The notes: generated from the sequence alone by a model not told the origin. A DNA stretch of 6,111 bases from Bacillota bacterium (GCA_012521805.1 JAAYLQ010000135.1:1-6111); one strand, 5' to 3'; numbered from the stretch's first letter, positions 1 through 6,047 are shown. Numbers and translations: made by a program.

Positions 1-720
1 ACTAATCCCAACCCAAACTTGTTTATGAGTCTGGTCGGCGGATGCTTAGCTCTATTTTTCGCTTTAACCGTGTTCTTGTTTTATTCCAGTTTCAGCAGTT
101 ATTTCTTGTTAGCAGTAATTGGCTTAATTTGCGCTTTTGGCATTTTAGTTTTACTCGGTCTGACTTTTACACTCCGCCGCGGCAAAACAATTCCAGGATT
201 AGAGGTTCCAACCCTGTGGCTGATCAACTTTTTCTATCCAGCAGCGGTTAACCTCGGCAGTTTAGTTGGTATAGATAAAGATCGGGTACGCGGCTCATTT
301 ATTGCGATTCGTAACCGCTTGACGCGTCTGCATTCGGTCAAAGCGGATCCGGATCAAATTCTGGTGTTGCTGCCTCACTGCCTGCAGCTTGCGGACTGTA
401 AGTTTAAAGTTACAACTGACGTCAATAACTGCCGCCGCTGCGGCAGGTGCGTTATTGCAGATATTTTAGAGCTGAAAGCTCGCTACAACATCCAAGTGGT
501 AATTGCGACAGGCGGTACCATTGCCCGCAGGCAGGTTAAAGAAATTAAGCCGAAAGTGGTGCTGGCTGTTGCCTGTGAGAGGGATTTAGCTAGCGGGATT
601 GCGGATATTGAGCAGATTCAGGTATATGGTATAACTAATCAGCGTCCTTTTGGTCCCTGCTACAACACCACAGTTGATCTTCAGGAGATTGAAAGGGCAA
701 TTCAAGCTATTTTGGAGTAA
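1..720 (+). CDS. DUF116 family membrane protein with Cys-rich domain (5' end probably missing)
   Basis: Uncharacterised family with no assigned reaction. Counting from a TTG at base 19, residues about 5–52 form two hydrophobic segments. A soluble domain follows with the family's hallmarks: LLPHCLQ (118–123), a cysteine cluster C127, C138, C141, C144 (CRRCGRC), ATGGT (163–167), AVACERDL (183–190) and GPCYNT (212–217). Seven cysteines (also C121, C187, C214) suggest a metal or Fe-S site at the membrane face; that is inference. The frame is open back to base 1, and neither the TTG at 19 nor the ATG at 25 has a Shine-Dalgarno sequence, so the true start is probably upstream of the window. In many Bacillota this gene sits beside fmt, the zinc peptidase and rsmB, as it does here. 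The family call is firm; the function is unknown. Confidence 0.88.
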   Translation, partial: TNPNPNLFMSLVGGCLALFFALTVFLFYSSFSSYFLLAVIGLICAFGILVLLGLTFTLRRGKTIPGLEVPTLWLINFFYPAAVNLGSLVGIDKDRVRGSFIAIRNRLTRLHSVKADPDQILVLLPHCLQLADCKFKVTTDVNNCRRCGRCVIADILELKARYNIQVVIATGGTIARRQVKEIKPKVVLAVACERDLASGIADIEQIQVYGITNQRPFGPCYNTTVDLQEIERAIQAILE

Positions 721-761
721 AATTTTATAATCTGCGAAAACTATAGGAAGGGAGTGCTGAT

Positions 762-1448
762 ATGTTCTTTTATTATGATCCAACGTATATACTGGTTTTG
801 CCGGCATTGATCTTTGCGGTGTGGGCTCAAACAAAAGTAAGCTCGACATTCCGGAAATATCTGCGAGTTTTTGCCTCCTCAAATTACACAGGAGCGCAGG
901 TGGCCCGCTATCTGCTCGATGCCAATGGACTCCACGAAGTGCGCATTGAAATGGCTAGGGGAACTCTAACAGATCATTACGATCCCCGCACTCGGGTGCT
1001 GCGCCTATCCAAACAGGTATACGAAAGCAGCAGTGTGGCAGCCTTAGGCGTTGCAGCCCACGAAACAGGTCATGCAGTACAGCATGCTCAAAATTATATT
1101 CCGCTGGGAATTCGCAATAATCTCTGGCCTGTTGCAAATTTTGGTTCACAGGCTGCCTTTCCCCTATTTTTTATCGGTTTGTTTTTTGGAATTCCAACTC
1201 TAACGACAGTAGGCATTTGGTTTTTTATTGCCGCGCTGGCTTTCCAAGTTGTTACCCTGCCTGTTGAGTTTAACGCCTCGCGGCGGGCTCTCAGCATGCT
1301 CACTGAGGGTGGATTTATCACCCAATCAGAGCGCTCAAAAGCGAAAGAAGTGCTTTCCGCTGCAGCGCTGACTTATGTTGCTGCGGTTGCAGTATCAGCA
1401 ATGCAGCTGCTCCGTTTAGTCCTACTGCGTAATGCTAGAGAAAGATAG
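762..1448 (+). CDS. Zinc metallopeptidase, YugP-like (Zn_peptidase_2 family), integral membrane
   Basis: A 228-residue membrane protein of the YugP-type zinc peptidase family. The metal site is visible: HETGH at residues 100–104 is the HExxH motif with catalytic Glu101, and Glu169 in LPVEFNASRRA is the likely third zinc ligand. Hydrophobic segments lie at about 7–22, 131–145, 147–167 and 200–222, so the active site is probably close to the membrane. Length and layout are normal for the family. The start is supported by GGAG at 751–754, seven bases before the ATG. The gene follows DUF116 after 41 bases and ends just before a strong terminator, so the two are probably co-transcribed. Family members are annotated as proteases by motif. 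The natural substrate is not known to me, and a role in membrane-protein turnover is inference. Confidence 0.92.
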   Translation: MFFYYDPTYILVLPALIFAVWAQTKVSSTFRKYLRVFASSNYTGAQVARYLLDANGLHEVRIEMARGTLTDHYDPRTRVLRLSKQVYESSSVAALGVAAHETGHAVQHAQNYIPLGIRNNLWPVANFGSQAAFPLFFIGLFFGIPTLTTVGIWFFIAALAFQVVTLPVEFNASRRALSMLTEGGFITQSERSKAKEVLSAAALTYVAAVAVSAMQLLRLVLLRNARER

Positions 1449-1453
1449 AACTG

Positions 1454-1479
1454 CCGGCGAATTTTTCGCCGGTTTTTTT
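1454..1479 (+). terminator. Rho-independent terminator after the zinc peptidase gene
   Basis: Bases 1454–1461 (CCGGCGAA) pair perfectly with 1465–1472 (TTCGCCGG) around a TTT loop, followed by seven T (1473–1479). This 8-bp GC-rich stem with a U-tract is a textbook intrinsic terminator. It begins five bases after the peptidase stop codon. The rsmB ribosome binding site starts immediately after it. Confidence 0.93.
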
Positions 1480-1494
1480 GAGGTGTGAACTAGG

Positions 1495-2826
1495 ATGAGA
1501 AGTAAAACTAATCCCCGTGAAGCAGCGGTAGATGCATTAGTTAATGTTGAATTGGGCGCTTTTATCAGCGATGCCCTCAATCAAGCGCTGGCAGATTATC
1601 GCTTATCTGAACGAGATAAGGCATTAGCAGTTGAAATTGTTTATGGTACAGTAAGAATGAAGCAGGCCCTAGATTACCGGCTGGATGCGGTCAGCAAGCG
1701 GAAGATGGCAGCTCTTGAACCCCGGATGCGCAGTATTCTCCGCTCAGGAGCTTATCAGCTTATTTATCTTGACCGGATTCCACCCTCTGCCGCAGTTAAT
1801 GAAAGTGTAAAGCTGATTCCAAGGAAGCAGCGGCAGAGTGCAGGCGGTTATGTCAATGCTGTACTGCGCAATCTAATTCGAAAATTGGATCAGATCCAGT
1901 TTCCCAGTATAGAATCGGATCCGGTCAGTCATATTGCGGTGAAATATTCCCATCCTGAATGGATTGTCGAAAGGTGGGTGAAGCGGTATGGCATTGCAAA
2001 TACCGTTAAATTTTGTCAGATCAATAATCGCAGTCCTCAGCTGCAGGTTCGGGTCAACAGTTTAAAAACAGATCTGCCGCAGCTCCAGAGCTACTTTGCA
2101 TCTCAGGGGATCCAAGCAGCTAAAGCTCGCTATGCGCCGGATGTTTTACATTGTGACAGAGGCATCGATCCTAATTCTGAGCCGCTTTTTCAAGCTGGCC
2201 ATTATTATGTGCAGAATGAAAGTTCTGCCTTGGCAGCCCATGCAGTTGATCCGCAGCCTGGTGAGGTGGTTTACGATCTCTGCGCCGCACCTGGTGGCAA
2301 AACTACTCATCTGGCCCAACTGATGCAGAATCAGGGTCAAATTGTAGCTGTTGATCAGACAGAAGCAAAGGTTTCACTGGTTAAAGAAAACGCTGCCCGG
2401 CTTGGTGTATCTATAATTGACGTTATAATTGGAGATGCAGCCAGCATAGAACTGCCCCGCGCTGACAGGGTCCTAGTTGATGCTCCCTGCTCTGGATTGG
2501 GCGTGCTGCGGCACAAGCCGGATGCCCGCTGGCGCAAACGGGAACAGGATATCAGCGCCTTAAGCAAACTGCAGCGGGAGATTTTAACTAATGCGGCGCG
2601 CTTAGTTAAGCCCGGTGGGACTCTTGTTTATTCGACATGCACAACCGAACCAGAGGAAAATCAAGAAGTTATTAAGTGGTTTTTAGAAAAGTATCCTTAT
2701 TTTCGTCCATCAGCCCTGCCTACCTGGTTTCCAGCTTCCCAAAATTTGGGAATGGTAACGATTCTACCGTTTCTTTATGAAATTGATGGGTTCTTTATCT
2801 GCAAATTGGTAAACAGTCAATTTTGA
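1495..2826 (+). CDS. rsmB: 16S rRNA (cytosine(967)-C(5))-methyltransferase RsmB
   Basis: A cytoplasmic enzyme that transfers a methyl group from S-adenosylmethionine to C5 of a 16S rRNA cytosine (C967 in E. coli numbering) during small-subunit maturation. Residues about 5–130 form the NusB-like RNA-binding domain. The rest is the Rossmann-fold RsmB/NOL1 methyltransferase domain. Motif I is DLCAAPGGKT (261–270), motif IV is DAPCSG (329–334, with Cys332 used for product release) and motif VI is STCTTEPEEN (380–389, with catalytic Cys382). The C-terminal DGFF signature is at 431–434. At 443 residues it is full length. GAGGTG at 1480–1485 precedes the ATG by nine bases. A terminator lies directly upstream, so its promoter must be inside the peptidase gene or it depends on read-through. 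Confidence 0.96.
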   Translation: MRSKTNPREAAVDALVNVELGAFISDALNQALADYRLSERDKALAVEIVYGTVRMKQALDYRLDAVSKRKMAALEPRMRSILRSGAYQLIYLDRIPPSAAVNESVKLIPRKQRQSAGGYVNAVLRNLIRKLDQIQFPSIESDPVSHIAVKYSHPEWIVERWVKRYGIANTVKFCQINNRSPQLQVRVNSLKTDLPQLQSYFASQGIQAAKARYAPDVLHCDRGIDPNSEPLFQAGHYYVQNESSALAAHAVDPQPGEVVYDLCAAPGGKTTHLAQLMQNQGQIVAVDQTEAKVSLVKENAARLGVSIIDVIIGDAASIELPRADRVLVDAPCSGLGVLRHKPDARWRKREQDISALSKLQREILTNAARLVKPGGTLVYSTCTTEPEENQEVIKWFLEKYPYFRPSALPTWFPASQNLGMVTILPFLYEIDGFFICKLVNSQF

Positions 2827-2853
2827 GCAGGAAAGTTAAATTTTGTGTCGAAT
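2827..2853 (+). promoter_or_regulatory. Possible sigma-H-type promoter upstream of the spo0A-like gene
   Basis: GCAGGAAAG at 2827–2835 resembles the sigma-H −35 element (RnAGGAwWW) and GTCGAAT at 2847–2853 fits the −10 core (RnnGAAT). The spacer is 11 bases. The two bases after the −10 core are CG where the consensus prefers A/T, so the match is imperfect. B. subtilis spo0A has a sigma-H promoter, which makes this plausible by context. A TATAAC at 2862–2867 is an alternative −10 for the housekeeping sigma factor but has no good −35 partner. Consensus sequences are from memory. Confidence 0.35.
2846..2852 (+). promoter_or_regulatory. Possible 0A-box (Spo0A binding site)
   Basis: TGTCGAA at 2846–2852 is an exact match to the core 0A-box and is the only intergenic copy in the window. 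It overlaps the possible sigma-H −10 element, a position suited to self-control of the Spo0A-type gene 41 bases downstream. Three other exact copies lie in coding sequence (1965–1971 plus strand; 2631–2637 and 2963–2969 minus strand), so chance occurrence is a real possibility. The protein's recognition helix also differs from classical Spo0A. Confidence 0.35.
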
Positions 2854-2893
2854 CGAAAAATTATAACCTATTTTGGAAAGAAAGGGATGATGG

Positions 2894-3676
2894 TTGTTTA
2901 AAATGATGCGGATACTGGTTGTCGATAACAATGTAGAGTTGTGCAGTATATTGGCGGAATTTTTCGACAGTCAGCCGGACATGGAAACAGTGGGTGTTGC
3001 CTATGACGGAGAGGAAGCCTTAGTTAAGCTGACAGAACTGCAGTCTGATGTAATGATTCTTGATATTACCATGCCTCACCTAGATGGGATTGGGGTACTT
3101 GAGCGCATGGAGACAATGGATTTAAATCCCAGGCCGCGGATTATCGTGCTTACTGCTTTCAGCCGCGATGAACTGCTATCGCGCTTGACTGAGCTGGGAG
3201 TCGACTATTTCGTGGTGAAACCATTTAACCTGACTCTGCTTGCAGATCGCATTAGGGAATTTGCCCAAGAAGCTCCTGATACAGTACGGGAAACCTCCCA
3301 TCAGGATTTGGCGAAATATCAAAGACCTGTACGGGAGTCGCCAGAAAAAAGGATTGTGCGAATTCTGCACGAAATGGGAATCCCACCCCACTTTAAAGGT
3401 TTTACTTATCTGCGCGATGCAGTACTTATGTGTCAAACCCGGGGTTATGTGGGCGGCGCCCTAACAAAAGAAATTTATCCAGCTTTAGCAAGCAAGTACA
3501 ATGCGACTATTGGAGGGGTAGAAGCTGCAATTCGCAATGCTGTTGTTGTTGCGTGGGAAAATGGCAACACCGAGTATATCAGCGAATTGTGCGGCACGCA
3601 TAGAGGTGATAGAGTACCGACAAACTCATTGATTATTGCCAAGTTAGCGGAGGAAATCACTGTAGCTGCAATGTGA
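2894..3676 (+). CDS. spo0A: Spo0A-family response regulator (atypical sporulation master regulator or paralogue)
   Basis: A 260-residue two-domain transcription factor. In the known family, phosphorylation of the receiver domain leads to dimerisation and binding of 0A-boxes to start sporulation. The receiver spans about 5–125: phospho-acceptor Asp57 in LDITMPHLDG, Thr87 in LTAF and Lys109 in VKPF. A linker of about 25 residues leads to the Spo0A_C domain (about 150–258), with RILHEMGIPPHFKG, YLRDA, TKEIYP, KYNAT, AIRNAVVVAWENGN and PTNS. Two oddities stand out. The acidic pocket reads DNN (11–13) where B. subtilis has DDN, and the recognition helix reads GGVEAAIRNA where B. subtilis has SRVERAIRHA. 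TTG at 2894 is chosen because AAAGGG ends seven bases before it; ATG 2903 or 2906 would give a more typical N-terminus but are far from that site. The family is certain. Whether it is the true orthologue or a paralogue is open. Confidence 0.88.
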   Translation: MFKMMRILVVDNNVELCSILAEFFDSQPDMETVGVAYDGEEALVKLTELQSDVMILDITMPHLDGIGVLERMETMDLNPRPRIIVLTAFSRDELLSRLTELGVDYFVVKPFNLTLLADRIREFAQEAPDTVRETSHQDLAKYQRPVRESPEKRIVRILHEMGIPPHFKGFTYLRDAVLMCQTRGYVGGALTKEIYPALASKYNATIGGVEAAIRNAVVVAWENGNTEYISELCGTHRGDRVPTNSLIIAKLAEEITVAAM

Positions 3677-3759
3677 ACTGCTGTTGAGGCCCGCTCCGAT
3701 TGCTTAGAGGGATCGCAAAACTGTGTATTTTAAATCAAGAGATTTGGATATGTATATTA

Positions 3760-3788
3760 TTGACAAATACCCACTCTAACGTTATAAT
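3760..3788 (+). promoter_or_regulatory. Consensus housekeeping (sigma-A) promoter for tRNA-Pro
   Basis: TTGACA at 3760–3765 and TATAAT at 3783–3788 are both perfect consensus hexamers separated by the optimal 17 bases. Transcription should start near 3795, about ten bases before the tRNA. A strong constitutive promoter is expected for a stable RNA gene. Confidence 0.93.
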
Positions 3789-3803
3789 ATTCTAGTAAGC
3801 TAT

Positions 3804-3880
<77 letters not shown>

Positions 3881-3890
3881 GAGTGTGAAA

Positions 3891-3920
3891 AACTGGATGA
3901 GCAATCATCTAGTTTTTTTT
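3891..3920 (+). terminator. Intrinsic terminator of tRNA-Pro, possibly shared with the convergent gene
   Basis: AACTGGATGA (3891–3900) pairs with TCATCTAGTT (3905–3914) around a GCAA loop. Nine pairs are standard and one is G·T, and a run of T follows to 3920. The hairpin starts ten bases after the tRNA CCA. On the minus strand the same stem is followed by five T, but the G·T becomes a C·A mismatch, so it favours plus-strand termination. The stop codon of the minus-strand gene (3907–3905) lies inside the 3' arm, so the hairpin may end both transcripts. Confidence 0.9.
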
Positions 3921-4189
3921 AATATTAAGGAAAGATTTTCGATAGCAAGAACCTCGCTGCTAAATTCAAAAAATTTGCGGAGAGTTTTGCGCAGACGGTT
4001 TTTATACGATGTAGATTGGGCACAATGATTGATGAAGTCCATTACATCCTCTTCACTAATATTTGCCAATAAATAGCGGAGGAAACGACTGGCATCGCCG
4101 ACATAATATTCTTCAGAGCGGATTCCATTACTTAATAGGTATTCAACATAAGCTGTCAGGAAATGTACTTTACTGCTTTTGTGCATCAT
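3905..4189 (-). CDS. Orphan N-terminal SAM-like (core-binding) domain protein related to tyrosine recombinases
   Basis: A 94-residue protein that resembles only the N-terminal DNA-binding domain of XerC/D-type integrases. It has a helical pattern with FLTAYVEYLLSNGI (10–23), SRFLRYLL (34–41), EEDVMDFI (46–53), and YKNRLRKTLRKFFEF (62–76). It ends in LKKTR, close to where the catalytic domain would normally begin. No Arg…His-x-x-Arg…Tyr catalytic region is present, and the sequence beyond the stop is the tRNA terminator. GAGGTGAT (minus strand, 4197–4190) is an excellent ribosome binding site. It abuts ATG 4189, so the second ATG at 4186, seven bases from GAGG, may be the true start. The region is about 37% GC by hand count, against about half in a sampled rlmN line. 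It is either a remnant of an integrated element at the tRNA or a small DNA-binding protein in its own right. The domain call is by pattern only. Confidence 0.62.
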   Translation of the reverse strand: MMHKSSKVHFLTAYVEYLLSNGIRSEEYYVGDASRFLRYLLANISEEDVMDFINHCAQSTSYKNRLRKTLRKFFEFSSEVLAIENLSLILKKTR

Positions 4190-4197
4190 ATCACCTC
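4190..4197 (-). promoter_or_regulatory. Ribosome binding site of the orphan recombinase-domain gene
   Basis: On the minus strand these bases read GAGGTGAT, fully complementary to the 3' end of 16S rRNA. The GAGG core is four bases from ATG 4189 and seven from ATG 4186, favouring the second start. Its quality argues that this small reading frame is translated rather than a chance ORF. Confidence 0.75.
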
Positions 4198-4256
4198 ATC
4201 TAATAGATTAACCTTTGTACGACGGCTCTATCCGATGGGATTTGGGAGGAAAGATT

Positions 4257-5306
4257 GTGCAGAAAATGGATAAACTAGAGATTAATAACCTAACTTTAGG
4301 CGAATTACAGGGAATTTTACAGCAGGACCAGATCCCTCGTTTCCGTGCGGCCCAGATCTTTCGCTGGATTCACAAAAACGGAGTAAATAATCCCTGGGAG
4401 ATGACCAACATTCCCCAAACTTTGAAGAATTATATTAACGAGCGCTTTTATTTCACTGTCTTAGAATTAGTAACCAAACAAGTCAGCCGCGATGGCACAG
4501 TTAAATACCTATTTCGCTTAAATGATGGCTGTACGATTGAATCGGTGCTGATCCCAGAACAAACTCGGGTCACTATTTGTGTTTCTTCACAAGTGGGCTG
4601 CGCCATGGGCTGCACATTCTGTGCTACTGGCAGCGCCGGCTTTGAACGTGATTTGACCGCTGGCGAAATCTCCCGACAAATTGAGTTGATCAGCGCAGAA
4701 TCTGATGGGATTACCAATGTAGTTTTTATGGGTATGGGCGAACCGCTTCATAACTATCGCTCGGTACTGCGGGCAGTTGAGATTATGAACTGCAGCGAAG
4801 GTATGAACCTGGGTTTGCGGAGATTTACCATTTCCACCTGCGGGATCGTTCCCAGAATTTATCAGCTGGCTGACGAAAACGATCAGATTGGACTGGCAGT
4901 GTCGCTCCATGCAGCTGATGATGCTAAGCGAAAAAGCATCATGCCGATTGCTGGTAGGTATTCGCTGGCTGAGCTGATGGCGGTCTGCCGCTATTACTGT
5001 GATCAAACAAAGCGGCGGATTACTTTTGAATATGCATTAATTCAAGGTTTTAATAATGGACTCTCCGATGCCAAGGCGTTAGTTGAGCTTTTAGCTGGAT
5101 TAAACTGCCATGTTAATTTAATCCCAATTAATCCTGTCCAGGTCCAGTACAAGCGGCCGCGACAGCACGTGACTAGAGAGTTTATGAATTACCTTGTGCA
5201 GCATCAGATTCCCGCCAGTATCAGGCGGGAACGGGGTACAGACATTGATGCTGCTTGTGGGCAGCTAAAACAGGCAACTAGGGAGGATCTTAATGAAGAT
5301 TCTTGA
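4257..5306 (+). CDS. rlmN: Dual-specificity 23S rRNA/tRNA adenine-C2 methyltransferase RlmN (radical SAM)
   Basis: A radical-SAM enzyme that methylates C2 of A2503 in 23S rRNA and, in E. coli, A37 of some tRNAs. It acts in the cytoplasm on ribosome accuracy. Counting from the GTG start (349 residues, normal length), the [4Fe-4S]-binding CxxxCxxC is at 115, 119 and 122 (CAMGCTFC). The preceding conserved Cys108 is in ICVSSQVGC, the SAM-binding MGMGEP is at 158–163, and the C-terminal methyl-carrying cysteine is Cys334 in GTDIDAACGQL. The GTG at 4257 is chosen because GGGAGGA (4244–4250) sits seven bases before it. In-frame TTG 4215 lies upstream of that site and ATG 4266 is too far from it. 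No clear promoter is visible in 4198–4243. Its 3' end overlaps the next gene by 14 bases, indicating an operon. Confidence 0.96.
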   Translation: MQKMDKLEINNLTLGELQGILQQDQIPRFRAAQIFRWIHKNGVNNPWEMTNIPQTLKNYINERFYFTVLELVTKQVSRDGTVKYLFRLNDGCTIESVLIPEQTRVTICVSSQVGCAMGCTFCATGSAGFERDLTAGEISRQIELISAESDGITNVVFMGMGEPLHNYRSVLRAVEIMNCSEGMNLGLRRFTISTCGIVPRIYQLADENDQIGLAVSLHAADDAKRKSIMPIAGRYSLAELMAVCRYYCDQTKRRITFEYALIQGFNNGLSDAKALVELLAGLNCHVNLIPINPVQVQYKRPRQHVTREFMNYLVQHQIPASIRRERGTDIDAACGQLKQATREDLNEDS

Positions 5307-6045
5307 TCGTATTGAGGATCTGATTGAAAGCTTGCTGGAGGGTGTGTTCCGCAAAAACAACCCCAGCCCAATCCAGCCGGTGGAAATTGGCAAAAAATTA
5401 CTGAAAGTAATGGAAGGACATAAGCGCGTTAGTATTGCGAAAACTTATGTGCCGAATAAATATCAGATTTATCTCCACCCCGATCAACTTCAGGAATTTG
5501 TATCATTACAGCATACTCTTGCCCAGGAATTAAGAGGAGTTTTACAGCAAAAAGCAGAAAAAGAGAACTTAAGTTTTATTGGTAGTTTATGGATCGATTT
5601 TACAGCTGATCCCGGTCTAGATTTGGGTTCGATCAAGATTGATGCAGCCTTTGTGGAGCAGAGCGAGACGGCTACAGGCGAATTTGTTTCATCGGTGCCC
5701 AATTTCCAAGATTTTAACCATACCCAAGTTTTTAGTCCTTCAGACAGGGCTCAGCAGAGTGCTCTGCTGATTATCAAAGATCAGGACCAGGAATTTTCCT
5801 ATACTTTGACTGACGGGCGCCACAGCATTGGCCGCAGCCACAAGTGTGACTTGGCGATTAAAGATCAGAATGTCAGCCGCATTCACGCTTGGTTAGAATC
5901 GTTCGAGGGACAGTGGAAGCTGACCGATAATGACAGTACCAATGGTACATACATCAATAATCAGCGGATTCAAGACCAAACTCTGAAAAACGGTGATCGG
6001 ATTAGAGTCGGCACCACAACAATCATTTTTCGGGATGGGGAGTAA
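5293..6045 (+). CDS. FhaA-like protein: DUF3662 domain plus C-terminal FHA domain
   Basis: A 250-residue protein. Residues 1–120 match the DUF3662/FhaA N-terminal domain (opening MKILDRIEDLIESLLEGVFR, then NKYQIYL and GSLWIDF). About 121–155 is a flexible linker, and about 157–250 is a forkhead-associated domain. The phosphothreonine-binding set is present: G180-R181-S182, S195-R196-x-H198 and STNGT (215–219). FHA domains bind phosphothreonine peptides, and relatives work with PknB/PrkC-type kinases in control of cell-wall growth and division. No transmembrane segment is visible, so it is probably cytoplasmic. GGGAGG (5281–5286) lies six bases before the ATG, inside the end of rlmN. The next gene starts at or just after its stop, so it sits mid-operon. 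T144 in the linker (HTQVF) could be a phosphosite; that is inference. Confidence 0.9.
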   Translation: MKILDRIEDLIESLLEGVFRKNNPSPIQPVEIGKKLLKVMEGHKRVSIAKTYVPNKYQIYLHPDQLQEFVSLQHTLAQELRGVLQQKAEKENLSFIGSLWIDFTADPGLDLGSIKIDAAFVEQSETATGEFVSSVPNFQDFNHTQVFSPSDRAQQSALLIIKDQDQEFSYTLTDGRHSIGRSHKCDLAIKDQNVSRIHAWLESFEGQWKLTDNDSTNGTYINNQRIQDQTLKNGDRIRVGTTTIIFRDGE

Positions 6046-6047
6046 TG

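Noticed and set aside
726..731. TATAAT between DUF116 and the zinc peptidase
   Set aside because: It is a perfect −10 hexamer, but the best −35 (TTCAAG at 701–706) is poor with a 19-base spacer. The short gap fits co-transcription better.
1965..2969. Further TGTCGAA matches at 1965–1971, 2631–2637 and 2963–2969
   Set aside because: All lie inside coding sequence of rsmB or the spo0A-like gene with no promoter around them; probably chance or codon-driven.
3732..3745. Small inverted repeat AAATC-AAGA-GATTT after the spo0A-like gene
   Set aside because: Only a five-pair AT-rich stem with no U-tract. I do not see a convincing terminator for the spo0A-like gene in 3677–3759.
4587..5006. 139-codon minus-strand frame inside rlmN
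   Set aside because: It is opposite the conserved radical-SAM core of rlmN, with no ribosome binding site or recognisable domain; a shadow of the real coding sequence.
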